Of a stretch of 49,505 nucleotides of DNA, positions 34,887 through 44,720 are shown piece after piece. The notes below the pieces were generated by a model. That model searched no databases. It saw only the letters and a program-made list of their open reading frames with translations, and was not told where the DNA came from. The DNA comes from Gordonibacter sp. An230. Lineage in GTDB: Bacteria > Actinomycetota > Coriobacteriia > Coriobacteriales > Eggerthellaceae. A program made the translations under genes and the position numbers. The DNA lies in the NCBI RefSeq assembly GCF_002159915.1, contig NZ_NFJP01000028.1, forward strand, positions 1-49,505. The letters run 5' to 3'. The stretch's first letter is position 1; every line of letters starts with the position of its first letter.

Positions 34887-36365
34887 CTACCACAGGCCGA
34901 GCACCTTCCACCAGATGCCGCCGACAAGCATCCAAATGACGATGTTGACCACCGAGACGACGAACCCGGTCGACCACCACTTGCCCTGGGAAACGTAGCC
35001 CGGGCCGAAGAAGATGGGGGCGGGGCCGCACGCGTAGTGCGTGAGCGCGCCGTTCAGGTTGCTGAAGAAGCCCAAGATGAGCGCCGCAAGCATAGGGGGT
35101 GCGCCCGCCGCCACCGCCACGGTCAGGAAAGCCGCGTACATGGCGGTGACGTGCGCCGTCTGGCTGGCGAACAGGTAATGCGAGAAGTAGTACACAAGCC
35201 CTAGGACGAGCAGTGCGACGATCCAGTTCATGCCGCCCACCATGCCGCCCATGAGGTCGCCGAACCACGGGATCATGCCGAGGGTGTTGAGCTGCCCGGC
35301 CATCATCACCAGCGCGGAGAACCATACGAGCGTATCCCACGCGCCTTTCTCGCTTTTAACGTCGTCCCAGGTGAGCACGCCCGAAAGCAACAGCACGCCC
35401 AAACCGACGAAACCGGTGGTCGTGGCATCGAGGTCGATGCTCGAACCTGCGATCCACAGCACGAGCACGAGGACGAACACGACGATCATCTTCTTCTCGG
35501 GCAAGGTCATGGGGCCCATCTCGGCCAACTTGCCCCTGGCCATCTCGGACGCGTCGGGCGTCTCCTTGACCTCGGGAGAGCTAAGGCGGTAGATGACCGC
35601 CGGGACCACGATAAGCGAGATGACGCCGGGCACGATGGACGCCACAATCCAGCCGACCCAGGTGATCTCGATCCCCGCTGCCTCGGCCGCCAGTTGCACG
35701 ACCAGCGGGTTTGCGGCCATCGACGTCATGAACATGGCCGACGTGACCATGTCCACCTGATACGCCGTCAGATGCAGAAACGCGCCGATGCGGTTGGCGG
35801 TCCCGTCGTCGGGACGCGACTTGAACGTGTGAGACAGCGATTGGACGAGCGGGAACACGATGCCGCCGGCGCGGGCGGTGTTCGAGGGCATGGCCGGAGC
35901 CAGCACGAGGTCGGTGGCCGTCAGGGCGTAGGAAAGCCCGAGCGTCTTCTTTCCGAACTTGTTCACGAACAAGTAGGCGATGCGCGATCCCAGCCCCGTC
36001 TTGATGAAGCCGCGCGAGATGAAGAACGCGATGACGATGAGCCAGATCGTGGAGTTCGAAAACCCGGACAGCCCGTCGGCCAGGGATGTCACCCCGGTGA
36101 GCACGCACAGGGCGATGGCCACGATGGCGATAGCCCCCATGGGCATCGGCTTTATGATGAGCGCCACGATGGTCGCCACGAAGATGGCGAACAGATGCCA
36201 CGCCTGCACCTCGAGACCCGCAGGCACGGGGATGAACCAGATGGCGATGCCGACGAGCGCGGCCACGATCAGCTTGGGCCAGCTCACCTCCTTCTTCGGA
36301 TCCCCCTTCTTCTGCTTGGCCCTCGCTGCGGCGGTCTTTTGGCCAAACGACTTCGTTTCTGCCAT
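34887..36365 (-). CDS. DASS-family (CitT/SLC13) dicarboxylate transporter
   Basis: A 492-residue permease with a basic ~30-residue cytoplasmic N-terminus and about twelve helices. The two signature loops of the family are kept, PSNTARAGG in the first half and SQTAHVTAM in the second, which bind Na+ and carboxylate groups. Members exchange or symport malate, fumarate, succinate, 2-oxoglutarate or citrate. AGGAGAGAGG lies before the ATG. It is the first gene of the fumarase-fumarate reductase operon, so malate or fumarate import, or an exchange for succinate, is the likely role. Confidence 0.88.
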   Translation of the reverse strand: MAETKSFGQKTAAARAKQKKGDPKKEVSWPKLIVAALVGIAIWFIPVPAGLEVQAWHLFAIFVATIVALIIKPMPMGAIAIVAIALCVLTGVTSLADGLSGFSNSTIWLIVIAFFISRGFIKTGLGSRIAYLFVNKFGKKTLGLSYALTATDLVLAPAMPSNTARAGGIVFPLVQSLSHTFKSRPDDGTANRIGAFLHLTAYQVDMVTSAMFMTSMAANPLVVQLAAEAAGIEITWVGWIVASIVPGVISLIVVPAVIYRLSSPEVKETPDASEMARGKLAEMGPMTLPEKKMIVVFVLVLVLWIAGSSIDLDATTTGFVGLGVLLLSGVLTWDDVKSEKGAWDTLVWFSALVMMAGQLNTLGMIPWFGDLMGGMVGGMNWIVALLVLGLVYYFSHYLFASQTAHVTAMYAAFLTVAVAAGAPPMLAALILGFFSNLNGALTHYACGPAPIFFGPGYVSQGKWWSTGFVVSVVNIVIWMLVGGIWWKVLGLW

Positions 36366-36821
36366 GGGCCCTCTCCTCTCTCCTCGGGTACGCAGCGTTT
36401 CTCATCATGCGTTTCGAGAGCGCGGAGCGTCTACACCCCCGAGTGGCGTTTTGTGTGTTTTACCTGATGAAATAGGGTGTTATCCGCACAGGAGCGGAAG
36501 CCGGGAAAAGAAGGGGCGATTTTGCGAAAGACCCATGATGCAAGGCGCGACGAACGCGATCAAAAAAAGGAGGGGGGGGGGCAGGCGGCATGCCGGGTTG
36601 CGCCGACGCCGCTGCGGAAAGGGGCGGAGGAGGAAGCGCAAAAGAACGATCGGCGCGCTCCCGCTAAACCAACGGGACGGCAAGCGACTCTCGCGGGCGC
36701 AGCGGAGGTTCGCGACGAAGAGCGCAGGGGCGAAGGGCTCGATCATGCAAACGGCCCGGCGCGGCGAAGAGCCGCGACCGGGCCGAAGGCGTACAGGAAG
36801 GTCAGAGAGGGAGGAGGGGGG
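36366..36821. other. 456-bp region between topoisomerase and transporter genes
   Basis: The part next to the transporter should hold its promoter, but no hexamer pair is convincing. There is an A7-GG-A-G10 run at 36562-36581. A strong hairpin at 36752-36784 is listed separately. I see no gene. Confidence 0.55.
36752..36784 (-). terminator. Terminator of the topoisomerase gene
   Basis: CGGCCCGG plus GCGGC pairs with GCCGC and CCGGGCCG around a GAAGA loop, with a small internal mismatch. Read on the - strand it is followed by TTTGC, about 40 bases after the topoisomerase stop. Confidence 0.65.
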
Positions 36822-39395
36822 TTAGGATTTCCGAGGAGATGATTTGGCCGCCCCTCGGCCCCCTTTCGAGGACGCTTTCCCGGCCGGAGCCTTGCGCGAG
36901 CCGGCGCGCGCAGGCGCCGTCTTCCCGCCCGCCTTCTCGTTCTCGTCCTGAGCCTTGCCGGGACAGTCGAAGTTGGGGCAGAGCTTCCAAGGCCCACGCG
37001 CGGTGGTCACGATCACCATGGGTGCGCCGCAATGCTCGCACATCTCCCCTGCGGCCTCGAGTTTTCCATACTGGGGCAGCGGATAGCCCGTGCCGCACTC
37101 CTCGTAGTTCTCACAACGAATGAAGCGCTTCAGAGTGCGCGGGTTTTTCTGCGCCACGAGGTTCGCCTTCTTGCCGGCAGCCTTGCATGCGGGGCATTCG
37201 CCAACCACCACGTCGGGCTCCTTGTTCGTCGCGCAGTTCGGATCGATGCAGACGGTGCGCGGCTTGCTCCTGAAGGCCGTCACCTTCACCTGCGGCATGC
37301 CGCAGGCAGGGCACTTCTCCTCCACAGCCTCAACCTTGCCTTTGGGCAGCGGATAGGTGACGTCGCAATCGGGCCAGCCGGCGCAGCCGATGAACATGCC
37401 GCGCGTCTTCTGGCTCGCGCGCAGCTGCAAGTCCTTGCCGCACTTGGGGCACGGCCCCACGTAGGCGTCGGCCGCCACGGCGTCGGCGAGCGCGTCCTTC
37501 ACCTCCTCGGAGTGCGGAAGCAAGCTCGCCAGCTGTTCTGCGAGGAGGCTGCGCGACGTGGACACCACCTCGTCTTTGGTCGTGCGGCCCTCGGCGATGT
37601 TGTCCATCTCCTCCTCGAGCTCGGCCGTCATCTCGGGATGCGTGATGTGCGGCGCGAACTTATCGAGAGCGTCGCACACGGCCATGCCCAGCTGGCTTGG
37701 CTCGATAGGGTCGTTCTGGATGTACTTCACCGTGTAGAGGCGCTCGATGATGGCGTGGCGCGTGGACTTCGTGCCCAGGCCCAGCTTCTCCATCTCCTGG
37801 ATGAGCTTGCCCTGGCTGTAGCGCGCAGGCGGCTCGGTCTGCTTCTTCGTGCAGGTGGCGCCGTTGAACGTGATCGTCTCGCCTTCCGCGAGCGCGGGCA
37901 GCTGCTCGTCCTTCTTCAGACCGTAGGGGTAGATGGCGCGGAAGCCCGGGTGCACCAACACGTCGCCTTTGGCCTGAAATGGCTCGCCGTTCACGTCGAG
38001 CGACACCTTCGTGCCCTCGACGACGGCCGCCTCCGAAAGCGTCGCCAGAAAGCGCCGCGCGATGAGGTTGTACAGCTTGTAGTCGGCAGGGGCGAGGTCG
38101 TCGGGCGTGGCCTTGGCCGTGGGGTAGATGGGCGGATGGTCGGTCGTCTCCTTCTTGCCGCGCGTTGCCTTGAGTTTGCCTTTGGCCAGCAGCTCCTTGC
38201 AGTACGGCGCGTAAGCGGGGTTGCCGGCGATTGTGCGCACCGTCTCGGCGAGGTCGAGCGACGAGGGGTACACGGTGTTGTCCACGCGAGGATAGGAGAT
38301 GTAGCCGTCCATGTAGAGGCTCTCGGCGATGCGCATGGTGCGCGCCGGCGAGAGGCCCTCTGCGGATGCGGCCGCCATGAGCGAGGTGGTGTTGAAGGGT
38401 GCTGGCGGAGCCACCGTGCGCTTCTTCTTCTCGACGCCCGACACGCGGGCGGTGGTGGCTCCCTCCACGCGCGCCATGACCGCGCTTGCCTCGACCTCGG
38501 CCTTGAAGCGCGCCGTGGCATGCGGCGCCTCGAACGCGCCGGGGCCCTCGCCGGATGTGGGGCCCGTCTGCGCGTCGGCGTCGAATGCGCCCTTGATCAC
38601 CCAGTAGTCCTCCGGCTTGAACGCCAGCCGCTCGCGCTCGCGCGCCACGATGAGGGCGAGCGTGGGCGTCTGCACGCGACCGGACGAGCGCACGTTGCCG
38701 TAGCCCGCGAACTTCACGAGCGTGAGATAGCGCGTGAGCACCGCGCCCCAGATCAGATCGATGTCCTGACGGGATGCGCCGGCGCTTGCCAGGTTGTCGT
38801 CCACGTCCACGAGGTTGCCGAACGCGTGCGTTATCTCCTCCTTCGTGAACGCGGAGTACCGCGCGCGGGACACCGGCGCCTTCGGGTTCACCTCCCGGAT
38901 GCAGGAGAGCGCGTCCGAGCCGATGAGCTCGCCTTCCCGGTCGAAGTCGGTGGCGATGACCACGGAGTCGGCCTTCTTCGCAAGGTTCTTGAGGGAGCGG
39001 ATGATCTCCTTTTCCTTCGGCAGCTTCTTGATGGGAGCGTATACAAGATAGGGCAGCGCGTCCATCTTCCACGACTTGAGCTCAACGCCGTCCTCGGTGA
39101 AAGGCTTCTTCTTTTTGAACGGGGGCTTCGGCAGCGTGTCGGGCAACTCAGCGGGATACGTCTCGCCCTCCTCGGTGACGCCCTGCCAGCCACCGCGCTT
39201 CTTGTACACCATGGTCGGGGTGAAGTCGGGCTCCAGGATGTGGCCGCGCAAGCCGATGGTCACCCATTCCTCTCCGTCCACCTCGAAGCGGTATACGGGC
39301 GTGGAGTACACCTTGTCCGCCTTCGGCCTTTTCGCGCCCAAAAGATCGGCGATCTTCTGCGCCGCGTCGTTCTTCTCGGTTACCACCAGCTTCAC
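36822..39395 (-). CDS. topA: DNA topoisomerase I (type IA) with C-terminal zinc ribbons
   Basis: An 857-residue enzyme relaxing negative supercoils. The N-terminal TOPRIM domain (VVTEKNDAAQKIA and ATDFDREGELIG) is followed by the catalytic domain with the active-site Tyr in GYISYPRVDNTVYP and the GLGTKSTRHAIIERL motif. Several C-terminal CxxC zinc ribbons follow (CPKCGK, CPACGM, CPACKA, CEHCGAP), then a ~40-residue Lys/Ala/Gly tail. The domain sequence resembles the archaeal-type TopA (longer TOPRIM, FDREGE) rather than E. coli TopA. It starts at GTG 39395 behind AGGAGGG. Monocistronic. Confidence 0.93.
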   Translation of the reverse strand: MKLVVTEKNDAAQKIADLLGAKRPKADKVYSTPVYRFEVDGEEWVTIGLRGHILEPDFTPTMVYKKRGGWQGVTEEGETYPAELPDTLPKPPFKKKKPFTEDGVELKSWKMDALPYLVYAPIKKLPKEKEIIRSLKNLAKKADSVVIATDFDREGELIGSDALSCIREVNPKAPVSRARYSAFTKEEITHAFGNLVDVDDNLASAGASRQDIDLIWGAVLTRYLTLVKFAGYGNVRSSGRVQTPTLALIVARERERLAFKPEDYWVIKGAFDADAQTGPTSGEGPGAFEAPHATARFKAEVEASAVMARVEGATTARVSGVEKKKRTVAPPAPFNTTSLMAAASAEGLSPARTMRIAESLYMDGYISYPRVDNTVYPSSLDLAETVRTIAGNPAYAPYCKELLAKGKLKATRGKKETTDHPPIYPTAKATPDDLAPADYKLYNLIARRFLATLSEAAVVEGTKVSLDVNGEPFQAKGDVLVHPGFRAIYPYGLKKDEQLPALAEGETITFNGATCTKKQTEPPARYSQGKLIQEMEKLGLGTKSTRHAIIERLYTVKYIQNDPIEPSQLGMAVCDALDKFAPHITHPEMTAELEEEMDNIAEGRTTKDEVVSTSRSLLAEQLASLLPHSEEVKDALADAVAADAYVGPCPKCGKDLQLRASQKTRGMFIGCAGWPDCDVTYPLPKGKVEAVEEKCPACGMPQVKVTAFRSKPRTVCIDPNCATNKEPDVVVGECPACKAAGKKANLVAQKNPRTLKRFIRCENYEECGTGYPLPQYGKLEAAGEMCEHCGAPMVIVTTARGPWKLCPNFDCPGKAQDENEKAGGKTAPARAGSRKAPAGKASSKGGRGAAKSSPRKS

Positions 39396-39793
39396 GCCGT
39401 TCCCTCCTGTCCTTGCGGCCGACTCCCACGGCCCTATCGTTCACACGGCTGCCCCGATAGTTTATTAACGTGTGCGGGGATGGCGCGCATAAGCGCGCGC
39501 CGCGCCGTTTGCGCGCGGCAGACGTAAGCATACACGATTTTGCCCGGAAACGGCGGAAATTGGCTCAAGCCGGAAAAACGCGGTGCGCTGGCGCGGATTC
39601 CGAAGATCGGATGGTGATTTCGTAACCGTCCGCTGAAGATGCCGAGGGGTTTTTGCGCGGCAGCGCAGCATCAAGTAGGCTGGAAGGGAGGAAACGCAGT
39701 CCAAACATGCATTTCTTCGCAGCGGACGCGCGATGTCGCCGAAGCTCAACGGCTTCCCTGCGCAAATGCCCGGGACGGAAAGGAGATGCCGCC
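39396..39793. other. 398-bp divergent intergenic region
   Basis: It separates topA from the small exported-protein gene and should hold both promoters. An AT-rich patch GTTAATAAAC near 39460-39470 could be the topA -10. A 7-bp GC stem occupies 39499-39519. Nothing else is recognisable. Confidence 0.5.
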
Positions 39794-40264
39794 ATGAAGA
39801 AGGTGCTCGGAGCGCTCCTCGCGCTCGCGGTGATCGTCGTCGGAGCAACGGGCGTGCTCGCCCTGTCGGGATCGGGCGCGCTTCCTGGCCCGCTCTCGAA
39901 TGCCGTCGAAGGCGCAAAGGCGACGGCAACGAACGCCGCCATCGACGCCAGCGGGCTGAAAGACCGGGTGAAAGACGTGATCCAGGCGAATCGAGACGGC
40001 ATCGCCGCGGCCACCGGGCTGTACGGCGACGAGCTCGACGCGGCTATCGACGACCTCGCCATCGATAGCTGGAAGGCCGCGCCTCTGCCCGGCGACGCAC
40101 AGCCCGTCTCCACCCTCGACGGCGTCTACGCCGGCATTGAGGGCTCCATCACCACGTACGACGACCCAGGCTACATCACCGTCTCGGCCTACGGGCAGAA
40201 CGTCACCTTCGCCGTCCCCGAGAGCGCGCAGGCGTACCTGCCGTACCTGGCGCTCGCACAGTAG
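39794..40264 (+). CDS. Small exported protein of unknown function
   Basis: A 156-residue protein with a clear N-terminal signal (MKKVLGALLALAVIVVGATG), either cleaved or kept as an anchor; no lipobox cysteine. The mature part is acidic with a helical half (LKDRVKDVIQANRDGIAAATG) and a strand-rich half (GSITTYDDPGYITVSAYGQNV). No family recognised. AAAGGAGATG precedes the ATG. It stands alone between topA and the convergent amino acid ABC operon. Confidence 0.75.
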   Translation: MKKVLGALLALAVIVVGATGVLALSGSGALPGPLSNAVEGAKATATNAAIDASGLKDRVKDVIQANRDGIAAATGLYGDELDAAIDDLAIDSWKAAPLPGDAQPVSTLDGVYAGIEGSITTYDDPGYITVSAYGQNVTFAVPESAQAYLPYLALAQ

Positions 40265-40403
40265 GGGCTTCGAAGCGCCCGCATGGCAAAAAGGAGCATA
40301 TCCCCTTTCTCGATGAGGCGCGACCCTGCGAAACCTCCGAAAACGAGGCATCATCCCCATCTCCGTGCCGCCCCACCGTCACATCCGTCCCTTTGTCACG
40401 CCT

Positions 40404-41066
40404 CTAGGCCGTGCGCGCCTCCTTCAGGCGGCGCTGGTAGGCGCGCACGATCTGCGAGAGCGTGAAGCACACGACGAAGTAGATGAGCGCCATGATGCCG
40501 AAGATGGCGAAGATCTGCACCGTGGAGTTGTAGCTGTTCATGAGTATCATGCCGCGGCCCATGAGCTCCTGCAGCGCCATGGCGCCCCAGAGGTAACTCG
40601 TGTCCTTGATGGTGGTGACGAACTGCGACAGCAGTGCGGGCACCATGTTGCGCAGCGCCTGGGGCAGGATGATCAGCAGGTACGTCTGCATGGTGGAGAA
40701 GCCCTGCGACTTCGCGGCCTCGTACTGGCCGAACGGCACGCTCGCCAGGCCGCCGCGCACGATCTCGGCCACGCTCGCGCTGGTGAACAGCGTGAACGCG
40801 AGCACCGCGGCGCCGATGGGCGGCAGCTGCGCCACGAAGAACGTGAACATGATCCACAAAAGCAGCGGGGTGTTCTTGAACATCTCGACGTAGACCGTGG
40901 CCACGCCGCGCAGCACGCGGCTGTTCGACGTGCGCATGACCGAGATGACGGTGCCGAGCACCACCGAGCACAGGATAGCCAACGCGGATATCAGCAGCGT
41001 CATGCCCAGGCCCTGCAGCAGGAAGCGTATGTTCACCCAGGTGAATAGGGCGGCTATGTCGCTCAT
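40404..41066 (-). CDS. Polar amino acid ABC transporter permease
   Basis: A 220-residue inner-membrane permease of the HisMQ/GlnP type with five helices and the EAA loop EAAKSQGFSTMQTYLLIILPQALR near residues 118-140. It pairs with the upstream permease to form the channel. The ATG overlaps the end of that gene (41063-41066), with a GAGGGGAGGG signal. Last gene of a four-gene operon. Its regular length contrasts with its partner's. Confidence 0.9.
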   Translation of the reverse strand: MSDIAALFTWVNIRFLLQGLGMTLLISALAILCSVVLGTVISVMRTSNSRVLRGVATVYVEMFKNTPLLLWIMFTFFVAQLPPIGAAVLAFTLFTSASVAEIVRGGLASVPFGQYEAAKSQGFSTMQTYLLIILPQALRNMVPALLSQFVTTIKDTSYLWGAMALQELMGRGMILMNSYNSTVQIFAIFGIMALIYFVVCFTLSQIVRAYQRRLKEARTA

Positions 41067-42781
41067 TTGCCCTCCCCTCGCTTGTCTTTGCCAAGGCCCT
41101 CGAGGCCCTCGCGCCGCAGGCGCTCCATGCGCGCGGCGGCATCGTCGGCCGCGCGGGCGGCCATGCCGGCCAACGCCTCCATGTCCACGTCTTCGGGCAC
41201 GACCGTTTCCGGCCCGCTGGATTCCCTCGCCTCCTCGTCGCCGCTGCGACGCTCGCGGCGATCGTGGCGCGCGGCCGCATCCTCGCTCTCGGCATCGAAG
41301 TCGGCCTCGTCGTGCGGCGCGCGCACATGCGCGGCGCGCTCCGCGGGCGCGTCCAGCTCGCCGGACACGTAGTCGTTGTCGAGGAAGGCCTCCGCCCCCA
41401 GCTCGGCCTCGTCGTGCTCGTCGGAGCGCCGGCGGCTCGCTGCGGGCATGTCCTCTGCGCCGGCAGCCTCGGCCGGCGCGCGCTGCGCATCGGCCTCGAG
41501 CGCGCCGGCTGCGCCGTCGACGCGCTTGCGCACGTCGCGGGTGATGCGGTCGCTCGTGGCCGTCTCGGCCCGCGAGGCCAAGGCCTCGTCGGCCTCCGGC
41601 GAGCGCCTCGCTCCCAGGTCGCGCACGCCCTCGGCCACGGCATCCGGCGACGCGGGCGCTGCGGCGCCGGCCTCGGCCTTGCCGGCGACCGTGCTTTCCA
41701 CCCCGCGGCGCGCGACCGCGCGCCGCTCCAGGCGGCGGTGCGCCTTCACGCGCCCGGCCTTCGTGCGCATCACGCGCGCCGCGCAGGCCTCGTCGTCGCC
41801 GCATTCCTCGGCTATCTCCTGCGCTATCTCGCGGCCTATCTCGTCGGCGATCTCGGCGGCCACACGGCCGGTGAACGCCTGCTCCATCGGCCCGCGCTCG
41901 GCCGGGCCGTCCGCCTCGTCCCCCAGCACGTGCAGCGGGTGGCGCGGCGAGGGGGCCTGGCGCGCCGGGGCGATGTCCACCGTCTCGAACATGGTGCCCA
42001 CGCCGCCGGCTAGCGCGTCGGCCGCCGCGCGCCCGGTGATGTCGTGCGTGCCCGGCGTGACCTCGAGCGCGTCCTCGGCCAGCGCCTCGGTGGCATCGCC
42101 CGTGGCCAGATGCCTATGCGAGCGCGTGCGGCGCTCGAGGTACAGCGCCAGACGCGACAGCGGGAAGCAGATGACGAAGTACAGCAGCGCCGCCACCACG
42201 TACACGGGGCCGTAGTAGCTCGTGGCGCCGGCGAACGAGTTCGAGAAGTACATGAGCTCGCCGCCCGCGATGAGCGCCAGCACCGAGGTGTTCTTCACGA
42301 GGTTCGCCGCCTGCACGGCCAAGGGCGGCATGATGATGCGGATGGCCTGGGGCAGTATGATCACGAACATGGACTGCCAGTACGAGAAGCCCTGGCTCTT
42401 CGCCGCCTCGAACTGCCCGCGGTGGATGGACCCTATGCCGCTGCGCACCACCTCGGATATGTAGCCGCCGTGGTAGATGCCGATGGCCAGGACGCCGATC
42501 CAGAACGCGGCAAGCGAGAACCCCAGCAGCGGGAAGATGGCGTAGAACACGAACACCTGAAGAAGGAGCGGCACGTTCTGCACCACTTCCACGTACACGC
42601 GGGTCACCCAGCGCAGCGGCGCGATGCGCGACACGGACAGCACGCCGAACACGATGCCGAGCGCCAGCGCGATGACGAGCGCGAGCGCGGAGATGCCCAC
42701 CGTGGTGCCGAACGCGGCCAGGATGTCGGGCCAGCGCTCGAACAGCGCCTCCCATTTGTAGGGCGCGAAGATATCAAGCAT
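41063..42781 (-). CDS. Polar amino acid ABC permease with ~345-residue C-terminal extension
   Basis: A 572-residue protein. Residues 1-~225 are a complete HisMQ/GlnP-type permease with the EAA loop EAAKSQGFSYWQSMFVIILP. After helix 5 (ending LALYLERRTRSHRH) comes an unrelated hydrophilic region of about 345 residues rich in Ala, Glu, Asp and Arg, with helical stretches (AAEIADEIGREIAQEIAEE) and two nearby cysteines. It reads in one frame to the overlap with the next gene, so it is genuine coding sequence. It should be cytoplasmic. No known domain is recognisable; most of it is probably disordered. AAGGAGG precedes the ATG, which overlaps the binding-protein gene. Confidence 0.85.
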   Translation of the reverse strand: MLDIFAPYKWEALFERWPDILAAFGTTVGISALALVIALALGIVFGVLSVSRIAPLRWVTRVYVEVVQNVPLLLQVFVFYAIFPLLGFSLAAFWIGVLAIGIYHGGYISEVVRSGIGSIHRGQFEAAKSQGFSYWQSMFVIILPQAIRIIMPPLAVQAANLVKNTSVLALIAGGELMYFSNSFAGATSYYGPVYVVAALLYFVICFPLSRLALYLERRTRSHRHLATGDATEALAEDALEVTPGTHDITGRAAADALAGGVGTMFETVDIAPARQAPSPRHPLHVLGDEADGPAERGPMEQAFTGRVAAEIADEIGREIAQEIAEECGDDEACAARVMRTKAGRVKAHRRLERRAVARRGVESTVAGKAEAGAAAPASPDAVAEGVRDLGARRSPEADEALASRAETATSDRITRDVRKRVDGAAGALEADAQRAPAEAAGAEDMPAASRRRSDEHDEAELGAEAFLDNDYVSGELDAPAERAAHVRAPHDEADFDAESEDAAARHDRRERRSGDEEARESSGPETVVPEDVDMEALAGMAARAADDAAARMERLRREGLEGLGKDKRGEGK

Positions 42782-43742
42782 GGGACGCGCCTCCTTCGCT
42801 TCCGTCCGCGCCGGGCGCCTCGGTGGACAGGCCCCACCGCTCCTGCAACGCGGTCAGCGTGCCGTCATCCTGCATCGCGGCGATGGCCGCGTCGATCTGG
42901 TCGGCCAGCTGGGTGTTCGACTTCTTCGTGGCCACGCCGTACTCCTGCGGCGCGAACTGCGCGTCCAAGAGCATGGTGGAGTCGTCCACGTAGCCGTTCA
43001 AGATGGAGCGGTCCACCGAGAACGCATCAACGCGCCCGGTGACGAGCGCGATCTTGATCTCGGGATACGTCGAGTACTCGGCGAACTTCATATGGATGCC
43101 GATCTCGTCGCCCGCGGCGGTGAGCTTGTCGCGGGTCGTGGCCGACAGCGCCACGCCCACGGTCTTGCCGTCGAGGCCCGCCAGGTCGGTGATGCCGGAG
43201 GACCTCTTCACCAGCACGCCGATGTGGTCGGTGTAGTACGGGCGCGAGAAGTTGTAGCTCTTCTTGCGCGCCTCGGTGATGGTGAACGTGGCCAGCGTCG
43301 CGTCGAGCGTGCCGTTATCGAGCATCGCCCCGCGTGTGGTGACGTTCACGCCGGTCACCTTAAGCGCGTTCGGGTCTCCCTTGATGCGGCGGGCCAGCTC
43401 GCGCGCGATGTCCACCTCGAGCCCATCGATGTTGCCCGTCTCGGGGTTCTGGAAGCCGAAGCCCGGCACGTCGATCTTCGTGCCCACGCGCAGCACGTTC
43501 GGGTCTGCGGCGCAGCCCGAGAGGGCGAGCGGCCCGAAGAACGCGAACGAGGCACCCGCAAGACCCGCGAGACGCACGAACGAACGACGGGAGAACGAGG
43601 AGGCGGCAAGCCCGTCCTCCCCGCACATTTTCGCAGAAGGGACCGTCAACCCATGCATGCTGGATTCGATGCCGCTAAACGGATGCGCCGGCTCGCGAAC
43701 GCCGTGCACCCTGGGCTCCATCGCCTTATTCGCTCCGTTCAT
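42774..43742 (-). CDS. Amino acid ABC substrate-binding lipoprotein
   Basis: A 322-residue SBP_bac_3-type binding protein. FSRRSFVRLAGLAG is a twin-arginine-like motif leading into a hydrophobic segment ending in the lipobox LALSGC, so it is likely exported by Tat or Sec and lipid-anchored. Domain signatures include RVGTKIDVPGFGFQNP, GLEVDIARELARRI and the FSRPYYTDHIGVLV stretch. The start is uncertain; I use ATG 43742, ten bases after the ATPase stop, though GTG 43748 and later ATGs are possible. The ligand is a polar amino acid or similar. Confidence 0.87.
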   Translation of the reverse strand: MNGANKAMEPRVHGVREPAHPFSGIESSMHGLTVPSAKMCGEDGLAASSFSRRSFVRLAGLAGASFAFFGPLALSGCAADPNVLRVGTKIDVPGFGFQNPETGNIDGLEVDIARELARRIKGDPNALKVTGVNVTTRGAMLDNGTLDATLATFTITEARKKSYNFSRPYYTDHIGVLVKRSSGITDLAGLDGKTVGVALSATTRDKLTAAGDEIGIHMKFAEYSTYPEIKIALVTGRVDAFSVDRSILNGYVDDSTMLLDAQFAPQEYGVATKKSNTQLADQIDAAIAAMQDDGTLTALQERWGLSTEAPGADGSEGGASHA

Positions 43743-43752
43743 CCCCACAGCC

Positions 43753-44484
<732 letters not shown>

Positions 44485-44720
44485 GACGTGCGCCTCCCTG
44501 GGTTTCGAGGCCGTGATCGCCGGAGGGCGTCGTGGTCGGCCAGCATCGACAGAGCGCTCGGCCGAGTCCGGCCTCGCATCGACGCAAGCTTAGCATCCGC
44601 ATCGTCTTCCCAGGTGGCAAGCAGTTCACGAGTGTCTGACGGGATCGTTGAGAGCACGAAGCCTCGAATCGAGAGCCCGGCGGCGACGAAGACCGCGCCC
44701 GACCCGTTGAGCCAATGGCC

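Noticed and set aside
37032-39527. 831-codon open frame on the + strand opposite topA
   Set aside because: Shadow of topA; composition dominated by Arg, His, Leu and Val, without any recognisable motif.
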